From Ferribacterium limneticum (GTDB lineage Bacteria; Pseudomonadota; Gammaproteobacteria; Burkholderiales; Rhodocyclaceae), in contig NZ_CP075191.1 of the NCBI RefSeq assembly GCF_020510625.1, positions 100,001-164,000 on the forward strand: a DNA stretch of 64,000 nucleotides, read 5' to 3'. Below, piece after piece: positions 46,806-55,369 of the stretch. The first letter of the stretch is position 1. Each line of letters opens with the position of its first letter. The translations under genes and the position numbers were made by a program. The notes below the pieces were generated by a model. It made no database searches. It was given only the letters and a program-made list of their open reading frames with translations, and was not told the DNA's origin.

Positions 46806-46864
46806 GGTTCCCGTTTTAGCTGTATTTATAAGCGCCCGCAATCAGAGCTCAAATCGGCGCCGCT
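46806..46864 (-). promoter_or_regulatory. SAM-II riboswitch upstream of metX
   Basis: The minus-strand RNA reads GCGCCGATTTGAG...TGATTGCGGGCGC then TTATAAATACAGCTAAAACGGG. This matches the SAM-II (metA motif) consensus: P1 strands GCGCC and GGCGC, the GAUUU joining segment, UUGC, AUAAAU, and the AGCUAAAA-GGG strand that closes the pseudoknot. SAM binding should switch off metX expression. An intrinsic terminator follows directly. Confidence 0.92.
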
Positions 46865-47001
46865 GAAGTGTTTTCAGCGTCTGCGGACAATACCCAGCAG
46901 GGCGGCAAAAGTCAATAAAACGAATGCCTTATGCAGTGATGGTGGGGGCGTCAAGTTTTGTTAAACTCCAAAAAACAAACTTTTAGAAAGACTTGAACCT
47001 A

Positions 47002-47622
47002 ATGTTGGATCAAAGACGGCATCTGCGAATTCGGTTTGCTTCATTGCCAACGATACGCCTTGGTTATGGCGGTGCGATCGGTGACGGGGTGATTGAGAAC
47101 CTGTCGCTGTCAGGGCTGATGGTTCGAACCTCGATGCCTCTGGAAATTTCGCGCAATGTTGGCTGCGAGTTTCGAATTTTCCAGTCGCCGCTGATTGATG
47201 TTCCCGCTGCCGTGGTCAGCCGGGTGGGGGATGTTTTTGGCGTGCGTTTTCAACCGGGTCCGATCGCGCAGATTCTGATCGAGGATGCGATCAATCAGGC
47301 GCTGCTCGATGGCAATGCGTCGATTCTCTCTGTCCACGAATTAGGCGGGAAGAAAATCATGCGCATCACCGGGGGGCTTTCCGGCGCCTTGCGCAATGAC
47401 TTCATGCACGCCCTGACGCGGATGGGCGTCGATGAAATCGATGTAGAAAGCGTGACGGCTGTTGAGCAGGCTGGTCTGGCGCTATGTCTGGTGGCAACCA
47501 CTCGGCATGGCGTCTCCATTGGTGCTCAATCGCAGTGTTTTGCCGAGGCATGGAAGTTTGCGCAAGTCGTGCCTGGAGATGTGGCGCCGGGGATGTCGGG
47601 GCGTGATCAGACCCTGGAATAG
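47002..47622 (+). CDS. PilZ domain-STAS-like protein
   Basis: A 206-residue protein. The first half (about 1-95) is PilZ-like with QRRHLRIRF and IENLSLSGLMVRT (RxxxR and D/NxSxxG-like c-di-GMP motif). The second half (about 115-206) resembles a STAS domain: KIMRITGGLSGALR, then EIDVESVTAVEQAGLALCLVA at the position of the phospho-acceptor loop, though the usual Ser is not there. Start ATG 47002; TTG at 46993 is an alternative. The STAS assignment is inference. It overlaps the next gene's start by 20 bases. Confidence 0.7.
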   Translation: MLDQRRHLRIRFASLPTIRLGYGGAIGDGVIENLSLSGLMVRTSMPLEISRNVGCEFRIFQSPLIDVPAAVVSRVGDVFGVRFQPGPIAQILIEDAINQALLDGNASILSVHELGGKKIMRITGGLSGALRNDFMHALTRMGVDEIDVESVTAVEQAGLALCLVATTRHGVSIGAQSQCFAEAWKFAQVVPGDVAPGMSGRDQTLE

Positions 47623-49642
47623 CCTCTCGCGCAGTCTTCTGCTCATTGCTTTGGTCGCGATGGGGGTCAGTGCATCTTGGGCAGATGACGAGAGGGCCTA
47701 TTTCAGTGAGTTGCCGGTTGTTGCATCGGTCAGCCGGCTGCCGCAGCGAATTGCGGATGCCCCAACTGCTGTCACCGTTATCGATCGGGAGTTGATCAAG
47801 GCTTCCGGTGCCCGTGATTTGAGTGATGTATTCCGGTTGGTGCCGGGTTTCCAGACCTTTCCCAATAACACCGAGGCAGCTCAGGTCACCTACCACGGCA
47901 TGTCGGATGGTGAGTATTCGCCGCGCCTGCAGGTGCTGGTGGATGGTCGTTCTCTGCATTCTCCTTTGTTCAGCAATGGGATCAATTGGGCGACGATTCC
48001 GGTAGCGCTTGAGGATATCGAACGGATTGAGGTCGTGCGCGGGACCAATGCGGTGTCTTATGGCAGCAATGCCTTTCTCGGGGTCGTCAATATCATCACG
48101 GTGGATCCCGCTCTGGCGCAGGGTTTTTCCATTTCTACCGGTTACGGCAGCCAGAATGTTCGTGACTATGCTTTGCGTGCCGGCGGGCGGATCGGGGATG
48201 TCGGAGACTTCCGATTCACCTACAAGCAGCAGAATGATGATGGCTTGACTAACCGTTGGGACTGGGTCGATTCATTCCGGTCGCGATTGTTCGACTTCCG
48301 TTCGGATTTTTCATTGAGCGACCGGGATAGTCTGCAGTTCAGCATTGGGCAGATTGAGGGGGTAACCCAGCGCGGCCGGCTGAATACGACTACATGGCAG
48401 CAGAAACCGGAAGATCCGATTCGTGATATGCGGCAGACAGATGCCTATGTGCAGTTTTTGTGGCGCCGGGTATTGTCGCCCACTTCAGATTTGCAACTGC
48501 GCTACTCCTATGTCGTTGACCGTTCATCTGACGAGTTCTCCATTCCGTTCGCTGGCCGAATCTACCGGGTTAATCAATCCGGTGACGAAGGGGCCAGGCA
48601 TGAACTGGAGATCCAGAACTCCCTGAAGCTGATTGATACTTCGCGGCTGGTCTGGGGGGCAAGCTGGCGTACTGACAGCATGCGTTCGGACTGGACCCTG
48701 CCAGGGCAGGGGGCTGTGCAGCGAGATCTGGCACGGATATTCGGCAATCTCGAATGGAAACCGAGTCACTGGTTTACCGGCAATGCCGGTATTTCCGGGG
48801 AGAACGATTCAATGGCTGGCTTTCATATGGCCCCCAGAGTCAGCGGCAATTTTCATCTGAGTCCGGAGAATACGATCCGTACCGGTTTTTCCCGCGCTTA
48901 TCGGACAGGGAGCATTCTGGGTTACCGGGGAGATTGGTGGACAGTCAGTGGTGGCTTGCCCAAATACCAGTTTGCAGGCAATCCGAATATGCCGCCCGAG
49001 CGGATGGATACGTGGGAAATCGGTTACCTGGGCGATTGGCGTGAAAGCCGGATGAGCCTTGATGTGCGGGTTTTCAATGAAACAATTCACGACAGGCTGC
49101 TGTCGATCGATCAGAACATCGCCAACAATCTGATTCCGGATACGATCATGCCGGTCCAGAAAGTCTGGATTCGCGGATTTGAGTATCAGTACAAGTGGCA
49201 GCCGTTTGAATCGACACGGATTGTCCTGAATCAGGCTTTTGCCGATATTGGCAGCAGCTATCTGCAATCGGCACTGGCTAATCCCAACAATTCATTGGGA
49301 AATGCCGCCAAGAGCGCAGCAATTCGCGAGCAAACCGAGTATTCGATGCCGCATCGTTCGACATCGTTGCTGGTGATGCAAAAGTTGCACTGGAACCTCG
49401 ATTTCTCCGTGGCGGGCTATTGGCAGGACCGGATGAAATGGTCGACCAATTCCTGGTCGCCGAAATACCGGCGCTTCGATGCGCGTCTGGCCTACCTCTT
49501 CCGCTGGAGTGGGCTGGGCGGCGAAGTGGCTTACACCATCCAATCACTGAATGGCGCCCACAGCGAGTACAAATGGAACGACGAGCCCTCCGACCGTGTT
49601 GTGGATCGGCGCCAGTGGATCAGTCTGCGGCTTGACTTCTGA
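47603..49642 (+). CDS. TonB-dependent receptor
   Basis: A 679-residue outer-membrane protein. A GTG start at 47603 gives a good signal peptide (SLLLIALVAMGVSASWA); earlier starts are preceded by poor ribosome sites. A plug domain (about 40-160; PTAVTVIDRELIKASGARDLSDVF, split motif; IERIEVVRGTNAVSYGSNAFLGVVNI) is followed by a beta barrel ending in aromatic Phe (SLRLDF). Substrate unknown; the small plug/barrel resembles vitamin or metal receptors. The neighbouring c-di-GMP genes suggest its expression or role is linked to that signal. Confidence 0.92.
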   Translation: MIRPWNSLSRSLLLIALVAMGVSASWADDERAYFSELPVVASVSRLPQRIADAPTAVTVIDRELIKASGARDLSDVFRLVPGFQTFPNNTEAAQVTYHGMSDGEYSPRLQVLVDGRSLHSPLFSNGINWATIPVALEDIERIEVVRGTNAVSYGSNAFLGVVNIITVDPALAQGFSISTGYGSQNVRDYALRAGGRIGDVGDFRFTYKQQNDDGLTNRWDWVDSFRSRLFDFRSDFSLSDRDSLQFSIGQIEGVTQRGRLNTTTWQQKPEDPIRDMRQTDAYVQFLWRRVLSPTSDLQLRYSYVVDRSSDEFSIPFAGRIYRVNQSGDEGARHELEIQNSLKLIDTSRLVWGASWRTDSMRSDWTLPGQGAVQRDLARIFGNLEWKPSHWFTGNAGISGENDSMAGFHMAPRVSGNFHLSPENTIRTGFSRAYRTGSILGYRGDWWTVSGGLPKYQFAGNPNMPPERMDTWEIGYLGDWRESRMSLDVRVFNETIHDRLLSIDQNIANNLIPDTIMPVQKVWIRGFEYQYKWQPFESTRIVLNQAFADIGSSYLQSALANPNNSLGNAAKSAAIREQTEYSMPHRSTSLLVMQKLHWNLDFSVAGYWQDRMKWSTNSWSPKYRRFDARLAYLFRWSGLGGEVAYTIQSLNGAHSEYKWNDEPSDRVVDRRQWISLRLDF

Positions 49643-49655
49643 TCCTGAGTCGGTA

Positions 49656-51740
49656 CTAACCCGAACGCATCACCGCACCCTCGAACCAGACCTCGAAGGG
49701 CTCGTTGGGGGCGATGGCCTTGCCCTGGGCGTAATCGATACCGAGATCCTTGAGTTGCTCCAGTGTTTCCAGATCATCGATATCTTCGGCGATCGAATGG
49801 ATATGCTGGTCGGCTGTGATTTCCTGCACGGCCCGCAGCAGGGCGGTTGACGCGCGGTTGCCACCGAGATCCCGGGTCAGGCTGCGGCTCAGCTTGACGT
49901 GGCTGGGCGTGATGCTGCGCAGGTGGCTGAAGGAAGACAGGCCCCCACCGAAATCGTCCAGGCCGATCTGGCAGCCAAGGGTCCGCATCTGGCGCGAGAA
50001 CTCCATGGCCTGACTGGTCAGGTGGGTCAGGATGTCTTCGGAAAACACGAAGCAGAGCTTGTTGCCGGACATGTTCTGACTAGCCAGGCTGCGGGCGATG
50101 TAGTCGATGGTTTCGCGGCTGCCGATGGAGCCGCGGGAGAGCGGCACCAGACAGTGCAGGTTGCGGTGCCGACGCTTGGCGCGGGCCTGGGCGGCGATGG
50201 CGGTATCGATCAGGCGACGGTCGATGGCCGGCGCCAGGTCGTAGCGTTCGGCGGCGTCGATCAGTGCGGCGAGGGTGACAGGTGGTTGACCGGGTTCGTT
50301 GAGGCGCGCCGTCAGTTCGACGATGTGCCCGCCGGAAGCGTGCTGGAGGGCGCGCAAGGGCACGGCTTCGATAAGCAATCTGTCCTCGGACAGGGCGCTG
50401 GCGATGCGGCTGGCCCAATTGCTGGCTTCGTGGCGGCGTTCCTGGCTGAAGGTGACCTCCTGCTCGACGACCCGGTTGCGACCACTTTCCTTGGCGCGAT
50501 GGCAGGCAGCATCGCCGGCAGCGAGGATTTCGTTGATATTGCGTACCTTGCGGTTCACCGTGGTGATGCCAACGCTGGCGCCAATGGCGAATACCTTGTC
50601 CTGCCAGATGAAGCGATAGGCGGCGGCCAGGCCGCAAATATCCTCGGCGACCTGCATGGCACGTGTGCCGGTGCAGTTGGCCAGCATGATGCTGAATTCA
50701 TCGCCGCCCAGACGCGCCAGCGTGTCCTCCTCACGCAAGCGGCCCTGGAAAAGCAGCGACATCTGGCGGAGCAGTTCGTCGCCGGCCAGATAGCCGCAGG
50801 TGTCGTTGACCTGCTTGAAGCGGTCAAGATCGAGGAAGAGGATGGCGAATTCATCGCCGCCAGCCTGCACGCTGGCCAAAGCCTTTTCCAGACGGTGTTC
50901 GAATTCGCGCCGGTTAAGCAGGCCGGTCAGCGCATCGTGGCGGGCCTGGAAGGCGAGTTGGGCGGTGGCTTCCTCGATCCGCGCCTGCATCGAGTGATGC
51001 ACTTCTTCCATTCGTGTGGCCATCTCGTTGAAGCCGTTTTCGAGAATGCCGAGTTCGCCGCTGGAACTGGTTGGCACGCGCGTATCCAGTCGGCCAGATG
51101 ACATGCCGCGCACGGCCTCGACCAGACGCATCACCGGCTTGGCCAAATTGTCCGCCATGGCGATGGCTAGCGCGGCGAGTACCAGCAAGCCGAAGAGCAC
51201 GATGACCAAACCGCGCTGCAGGAGTTGTCGTTGCTTGTTGGCCAGCTCGGTCTTGTCGAATTCGACAAAGACGTGACCAATGATTTCAGGGGCGGCCGGC
51301 TTGCTGGTATTGGTTTCGAAGAGCTGGTCGGTATCGCTCATCGAGCGCTTGACCGGGGCACCAAAGGCAATCCAGTGTTCGGTTTCGGCGACTTGCCGCG
51401 CTTCGCTCAGGTTCTGGCGCAGTTCGTCAGCTGCCAGTGAAACCCGGCCACTGACGGCAATGGTGCGGCCCTTCTGGTTGACGACAATGGCCGCCTTGAC
51501 GCCGGATTCCTGGACGGTGGCCTGGGCCAGCCCGTGCAGGCCTTCAACCTGGCCGGCAATGATGCCGTATTCGCTGATCGGGGCCAGATAACGGACGGTG
51601 GCCATGCCCTTGAGGCGGAGTTCGCCTTCCAGCGTCTTGATCCCGCTGAAGGTGAAATACGCGACCAGCGCGATGGCAATCAACGTGCTGGGGAGCAGCG
51701 TCAATAGCAGCAGGCGATGGCGGAGGGTGAGACGATTCAT
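49656..51740 (-). CDS. Membrane GGDEF protein with degenerate EAL domain
   Basis: A 694-residue protein: N-terminal membrane helix, a periplasmic sensor (about 35-165), a second helix (about 172-193), HAMP (about 195-245), GGDEF (about 265-430) with intact RLGGDEFS, and EAL (about 450-690). The GGDEF half should make c-di-GMP. The EAL half lacks key metal ligands: EAV where EAL should be, HCLVPLS in place of the N-x-S strand, HVKLSRS in place of KID, and AEDID for the AEGVE loop, so phosphodiesterase activity is unlikely and it may act as a c-di-GMP-binding or regulatory domain. Confidence 0.88.
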   Translation of the reverse strand: MNRLTLRHRLLLLTLLPSTLIAIALVAYFTFSGIKTLEGELRLKGMATVRYLAPISEYGIIAGQVEGLHGLAQATVQESGVKAAIVVNQKGRTIAVSGRVSLAADELRQNLSEARQVAETEHWIAFGAPVKRSMSDTDQLFETNTSKPAAPEIIGHVFVEFDKTELANKQRQLLQRGLVIVLFGLLVLAALAIAMADNLAKPVMRLVEAVRGMSSGRLDTRVPTSSSGELGILENGFNEMATRMEEVHHSMQARIEEATAQLAFQARHDALTGLLNRREFEHRLEKALASVQAGGDEFAILFLDLDRFKQVNDTCGYLAGDELLRQMSLLFQGRLREEDTLARLGGDEFSIMLANCTGTRAMQVAEDICGLAAAYRFIWQDKVFAIGASVGITTVNRKVRNINEILAAGDAACHRAKESGRNRVVEQEVTFSQERRHEASNWASRIASALSEDRLLIEAVPLRALQHASGGHIVELTARLNEPGQPPVTLAALIDAAERYDLAPAIDRRLIDTAIAAQARAKRRHRNLHCLVPLSRGSIGSRETIDYIARSLASQNMSGNKLCFVFSEDILTHLTSQAMEFSRQMRTLGCQIGLDDFGGGLSSFSHLRSITPSHVKLSRSLTRDLGGNRASTALLRAVQEITADQHIHSIAEDIDDLETLEQLKDLGIDYAQGKAIAPNEPFEVWFEGAVMRSG

Positions 51741-52642
51741 CGTGCTTCCCTGTCAGCAAGGATGGAGCGTCGCAGCGACGCTTCATCCGGAATATTGAGC
51801 CCCAGCGCCTGAGCAACATTGGTATTGATGGCAATGGCAAACTGGGCGGGGCCGGTTGGGGGGGCAAGGTTGATGCCGTTGTTGACGATCATGTCGGCCG
51901 TCTGGCGGGCAATCTGGCTCGGTGTGCTATGCAGCGCAGCCAGCGCGCCGGCCGTGACAAAGGCGGTGGAGTAGCCGATGACCGGTCGCTGGTGGCGGAA
52001 GGCGGTAATCAGGATGGCCTTGATATTGTTGCGGTGGTAGATGCTGGCATCAGGCAGGGCGAGCAGGGCACCACTCCGGGTGAGCAGGGTATTCAAGGCC
52101 GGCAATAGCGTCTTGTCGGTATCGCTGTCTTCGCTGTCCAGTACCAGTCCGGACCAGGCGAAGGCCTGGCGATACTGGCTGGCGGAGTTTCTTGTCTCGC
52201 TGCTGAAAAGTATGCCGAATCGCTTCTGGTCCGGTAAGAGATGGCGCAAGAAAGCAGCTTGCCGGTTGGCCGGTTGGTCGAGATAGATGGCGGTGATGCG
52301 GCCGGAAGTCCGCCGATGCTCAGCCAGGATCTTTTCGTAGTTTTGTCGCGGCAGCAGTGTCGCGATGATCGGGGTGCTGTCGCCTCGACTCAAGGTCCGG
52401 CGCAAGGCTTCACTGCCGACGGTGACGACCAGATCGGGGGGCCTGGACGGTTGAGGTGGCGCATCTCCCTGGCTGGTCGAGACAATGTTCCAGGTCGTCC
52501 CGCTGAGCGATTCATCAAGGATGTTGGCGAATTCGCCATACATGCCGCCGCCTTCGCTGAGAACAAGCGCAATGCTGCCGGCCTGTGCCGGTACGGCAAG
52601 GACGATCAGTAAAATCAGGACGAAGCGGCTCAAGCTGCGCAT
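51737..52642 (-). CDS. Periplasmic ABC-type substrate-binding protein
   Basis: A 301-residue protein with signal peptide (FVLILLIVLAVPAQA) and the PF04392-type ABC substrate-binding fold (LVVTVGSEALRRTL, LLPDQKRFGILFS, PVIGYSTAFVTAGALAAL). No permease or ATPase is adjacent. It overlaps the GGDEF gene by four bases (ATGA) and precedes it, which suggests it feeds a ligand signal to that protein's periplasmic sensor (inference). The start at 52642 is chosen for the signal peptide. Confidence 0.85.
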   Translation of the reverse strand: MRSLSRFVLILLIVLAVPAQAGSIALVLSEGGGMYGEFANILDESLSGTTWNIVSTSQGDAPPQPSRPPDLVVTVGSEALRRTLSRGDSTPIIATLLPRQNYEKILAEHRRTSGRITAIYLDQPANRQAAFLRHLLPDQKRFGILFSSETRNSASQYRQAFAWSGLVLDSEDSDTDKTLLPALNTLLTRSGALLALPDASIYHRNNIKAILITAFRHQRPVIGYSTAFVTAGALAALHSTPSQIARQTADMIVNNGINLAPPTGPAQFAIAINTNVAQALGLNIPDEASLRRSILADREAR

Positions 52643-52694
52643 CAGCGGAATATCGCACGGCAGGTATGCCAATGCAATGAGGGTTTTACACAGG

Positions 52695-53288
52695 TCAACG
52701 ATTGTTGATCATGCGACCGATTTGTTCCGTGATTTCTGACACAGGCATGGCAAAAGCGAATTTCTTGACGAAGCTGCCGTCCGGGCCGAGCAGGATCATG
52801 CCGGCGGAATGGTCGACTGCGTAGCGGTCTGCGGCAACGCCGGGTTCCTTGACTTTGGCGTAGCGAATCTTGAAATTGTCGGCCGTACGCCGAATCAGCG
52901 CGGGTGAGGCGGTGAGGCCGAGAATGCGGGGGTCGAAGAACTCGGTATAAGTCTTGAGAATCTTGCCGGTGTCACGCTCCGGGTCGACTGAAATGAAAAT
53001 GGCCTGGACTTGTTTGGCATCGGCGCCCAGTTGTTTCAGGATTTCGGCCATTTCGACCAGCGTGGTCGGGCAGATGTCGGGGCAGTAGGTGTAGCCGAAG
53101 GCGATCAGTTGATAGCGCCCGCGAAAATCCTCACTGGTGACCGAGCGTCCGTTCGGATCCTGCAGAAGGTAGCGTGGATTGATTCCTTCGGTGCTTCCTT
53201 CTTTTAGCAACTCAAGGCTGTGGGAGGCCTGCGCGGCAGCGTGGCCGGCGACCAGAAGAGCAAAGAGAAATACGAGGGTACGAATCAT
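52695..53288 (-). CDS. SCO1/SenC family protein
   Basis: A 197-residue thioredoxin-fold protein with an N-terminal signal anchor, the copper motif YTYCPDICPTT (CxxxC) and the later His in VDHSAGM. SCO proteins help assemble the CuA site of cytochrome oxidase or act as redox chaperones. It is coupled to the small secreted protein upstream (ATGA at 53285). Confidence 0.94.
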   Translation of the reverse strand: MIRTLVFLFALLVAGHAAAQASHSLELLKEGSTEGINPRYLLQDPNGRSVTSEDFRGRYQLIAFGYTYCPDICPTTLVEMAEILKQLGADAKQVQAIFISVDPERDTGKILKTYTEFFDPRILGLTASPALIRRTADNFKIRYAKVKEPGVAADRYAVDHSAGMILLGPDGSFVKKFAFAMPVSEITEQIGRMINNR

Positions 53289-53626
53289 TTGCTATCGGCA
53301 AATGCCGACTTCATGCGTTGTTCGGCTGCGGCAATGTTGCTGGCCAGGCTTGCGGCATCTGGGCAGGTGGCACCCTTGCCTTGTTCGAGATAGGCGGCGT
53401 TGGTGGCGTTTTCAAAAACTTCGCCGTAGCCGCGGGTCTTGGGGGCGGTGGTGATGATGGCATTGCGGGCACGGGTGACCAGGGCCGGCTGCTGGCAGGC
53501 CAGGGCGATGCCGTTGAGACGGCCGAGCGCTTCGACCGCAACAGTGCCCGGGTCGGTATCGGCAGCCATGCTGCTGTTGGCGAGAGCGGCAAGGATCAGG
53601 GCAAGGAGCGGAGCAGTGATCTTCAT
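53285..53626 (-). CDS. Small secreted protein
   Basis: A 113-residue protein with a clear signal peptide (LLALILAALANSSMA). The mature part has two cysteines (LACQQ, ATCPDA) and is helical. It is coupled to the SCO gene by a four-base overlap, so it may serve metal or oxidase assembly in the periplasm. No known domain recognised. Confidence 0.75.
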   Translation of the reverse strand: MKITAPLLALILAALANSSMAADTDPGTVAVEALGRLNGIALACQQPALVTRARNAIITTAPKTRGYGEVFENATNAAYLEQGKGATCPDAASLASNIAAAEQRMKSAFADSK

Positions 53627-53683
53627 GAACGGAATCCTTAAGTTTGGACGACGATTATAGGCAATGTGCCGGTCGTGGCCTTT

Positions 53684-54475
53684 TCACAGATCAAAAATGG
53701 CTAGCAATTGCGGCAGGCCTTCGCTGATCGCGACGGGGCCAGGAGTCAGGATGATCGCTGACTTGATTTCGTGCATTTTCCCGTTGCGTACCGCCGGGAT
53801 GCTGTCCCAGCCAGGGCGGGCGGCGACGCGCTCGGGGCGGAAGTGCTTGCCGCACCACGAGCCGATGATGATGTCCGGGGCACGGGAGATGACGGCTTCC
53901 GGTGTTGGGCGACGATCCTTGGCCAATGGTGAGCGGGCCTGCTCGGCAAAAATGTCTTCACCGCCGGCGATTTCGATCAACTCCGAGGCCCAGCGGATGC
54001 CGCTGATCAGCGGTTCGTCCCATTCCTCGAAATAGACGCGCGGTTTTTTGCCGCTGCGGGCGTAGCGTTCGGCAGCGATGGCGCGGGCTTTTTCAATTTC
54101 CGCTTCCAGTCCGGCAACGATCTCCAGTGCCTTGGCCTCGGCGCCAACCAGTCGGCCCACCGTTTCCACCATGCCGAGGATGTCCTCGACGCTGCGCGTG
54201 TTGAAGGCGTAAACCGGCACGCCGGCCTTGATCAGGTCGCGCGAAATCTCGCTTTGCAGGTCGGAGAAGGTCAGGACCAGATCGGGCTGGGTAGCGAGGA
54301 TCTTGTCGATGTCGCCGCTGGTGAAGGCGAAGACCTTCGGTTTTTCCTTGCGGGCCTCCGGCGGGCGCACGGTGTAGCCGGAAATGCCGACGATGCGCTC
54401 CTGCTCGCCGAGGGCGTAGAGGACTTCGACGGTTTCGGTGGTCAGGCAGACGATGCGTTGGGGCAGGCGGGGCAT
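53684..54475 (-). CDS. BtuF-like cobalamin-binding protein without signal peptide
   Basis: A 263-residue helical-backbone metal/cobalamin receptor-fold protein (RIVCLTTETVEVLYALG start; GISGYT; ILATQPDLVLTFSDLQ). It matches BtuF but begins directly with the domain: no signal peptide can be read, and the frame starts three bases after the btuF stop codon. It may be a cytoplasmic cobalamin-binding protein or have lost its export signal. It is the last gene of the bluB riboswitch operon. Confidence 0.85.
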   Translation of the reverse strand: MPRLPQRIVCLTTETVEVLYALGEQERIVGISGYTVRPPEARKEKPKVFAFTSGDIDKILATQPDLVLTFSDLQSEISRDLIKAGVPVYAFNTRSVEDILGMVETVGRLVGAEAKALEIVAGLEAEIEKARAIAAERYARSGKKPRVYFEEWDEPLISGIRWASELIEIAGGEDIFAEQARSPLAKDRRPTPEAVISRAPDIIIGSWCGKHFRPERVAARPGWDSIPAVRNGKMHEIKSAIILTPGPVAISEGLPQLLAIFDL

Positions 54476-54478
54476 GTT

Positions 54479-55369
54479 TTACTTGGCAGAACGGTGGCTT
54501 CTTGCGACATCGAGGTGGGCGCAAAGTTTCTCGGCACCATCAAGGATGCGCGGCGTGTGGCGCTGCATGATGTCGGGGTTGATGTGGAACAGGTTGTTGC
54601 GCTTGACCGCCGTCATCCGTGTCCATTTGTCCCAGTCGTGCAGCCACTCCGGCTTGGCGTCGCCCATGCCGGTAGCGATGATGGCCTCGGGGTCGGCTTC
54701 GAGCACGGCTTCGACACTGACCGTCGGCGCCATCTTGCCGAGGTGGCCGAAAACGTTGGTGCCGCCGCACAGCGTGATGGCATCGCTGATGATCTGCGGG
54801 CCGCCGACCGTCATCAGCGGCGTTTTCCAGATTTGATAGAACACCCGGACCTTGGGCTTGCCGGCATTGGCCGCGCGCAGGGCCTCCAGGCGTTTGCGGA
54901 AACGTTCGGCCGTGGCATTGGCGACTGTTTCGGTGCCGGCCAGTTGGCCCAGGCGCACCAGTTGGTCGGCGACGTTTTCCATCGTGTTGGGCTGCGAAAC
55001 ATAGACCGTCAGGCCCAGCCCCTTCAGCTTGTCGACCTGCGGCATGTTGTTGCCGCTTTCCCAGGCCAGGACCAGATCCGGTTTAAGGGCGGCAACGGCC
55101 TCCAGATCGACGCGCGAATAGCCGCCGACGCGCGGCACTTTCTTCGCTTCCGGCGGGTGGTCGCTGTAATCGACGGTGCCGACCAGCCGGTCGCCAGCCC
55201 CCGCTGCGTAGAGGCTCTCGGCGATGTGCGGAGCGAGCGCGATGATGCGTTTGGCCGGCGCCTTGAGGCGGACTTCCTGGCCGGTGTCGTCCTTGAAGAC
55301 GAGGTCGGCGTGGACAGTAGTGGACACGGCGAAGGCTGCAGCCAAGGCCGCAAGCAAGTGGATTTTCAT
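54479..55369 (-). CDS. btuF: Periplasmic cobalamin-binding protein BtuF
   Basis: A 296-residue protein with signal peptide (LLAALAAAFAVSTTVHA) and the BtuF fold (RIIALAPHIAESLYAAGAG, split over 35-53; AALKPDLVLAWESGN). It would carry B12 or cobinamide to a BtuCD permease encoded outside this window. The start at 55369 overlaps the cobC stop by four bases. Confidence 0.92.
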   Translation of the reverse strand: MKIHLLAALAAAFAVSTTVHADLVFKDDTGQEVRLKAPAKRIIALAPHIAESLYAAGAGDRLVGTVDYSDHPPEAKKVPRVGGYSRVDLEAVAALKPDLVLAWESGNNMPQVDKLKGLGLTVYVSQPNTMENVADQLVRLGQLAGTETVANATAERFRKRLEALRAANAGKPKVRVFYQIWKTPLMTVGGPQIISDAITLCGGTNVFGHLGKMAPTVSVEAVLEADPEAIIATGMGDAKPEWLHDWDKWTRMTAVKRNNLFHINPDIMQRHTPRILDGAEKLCAHLDVARSHRSAK

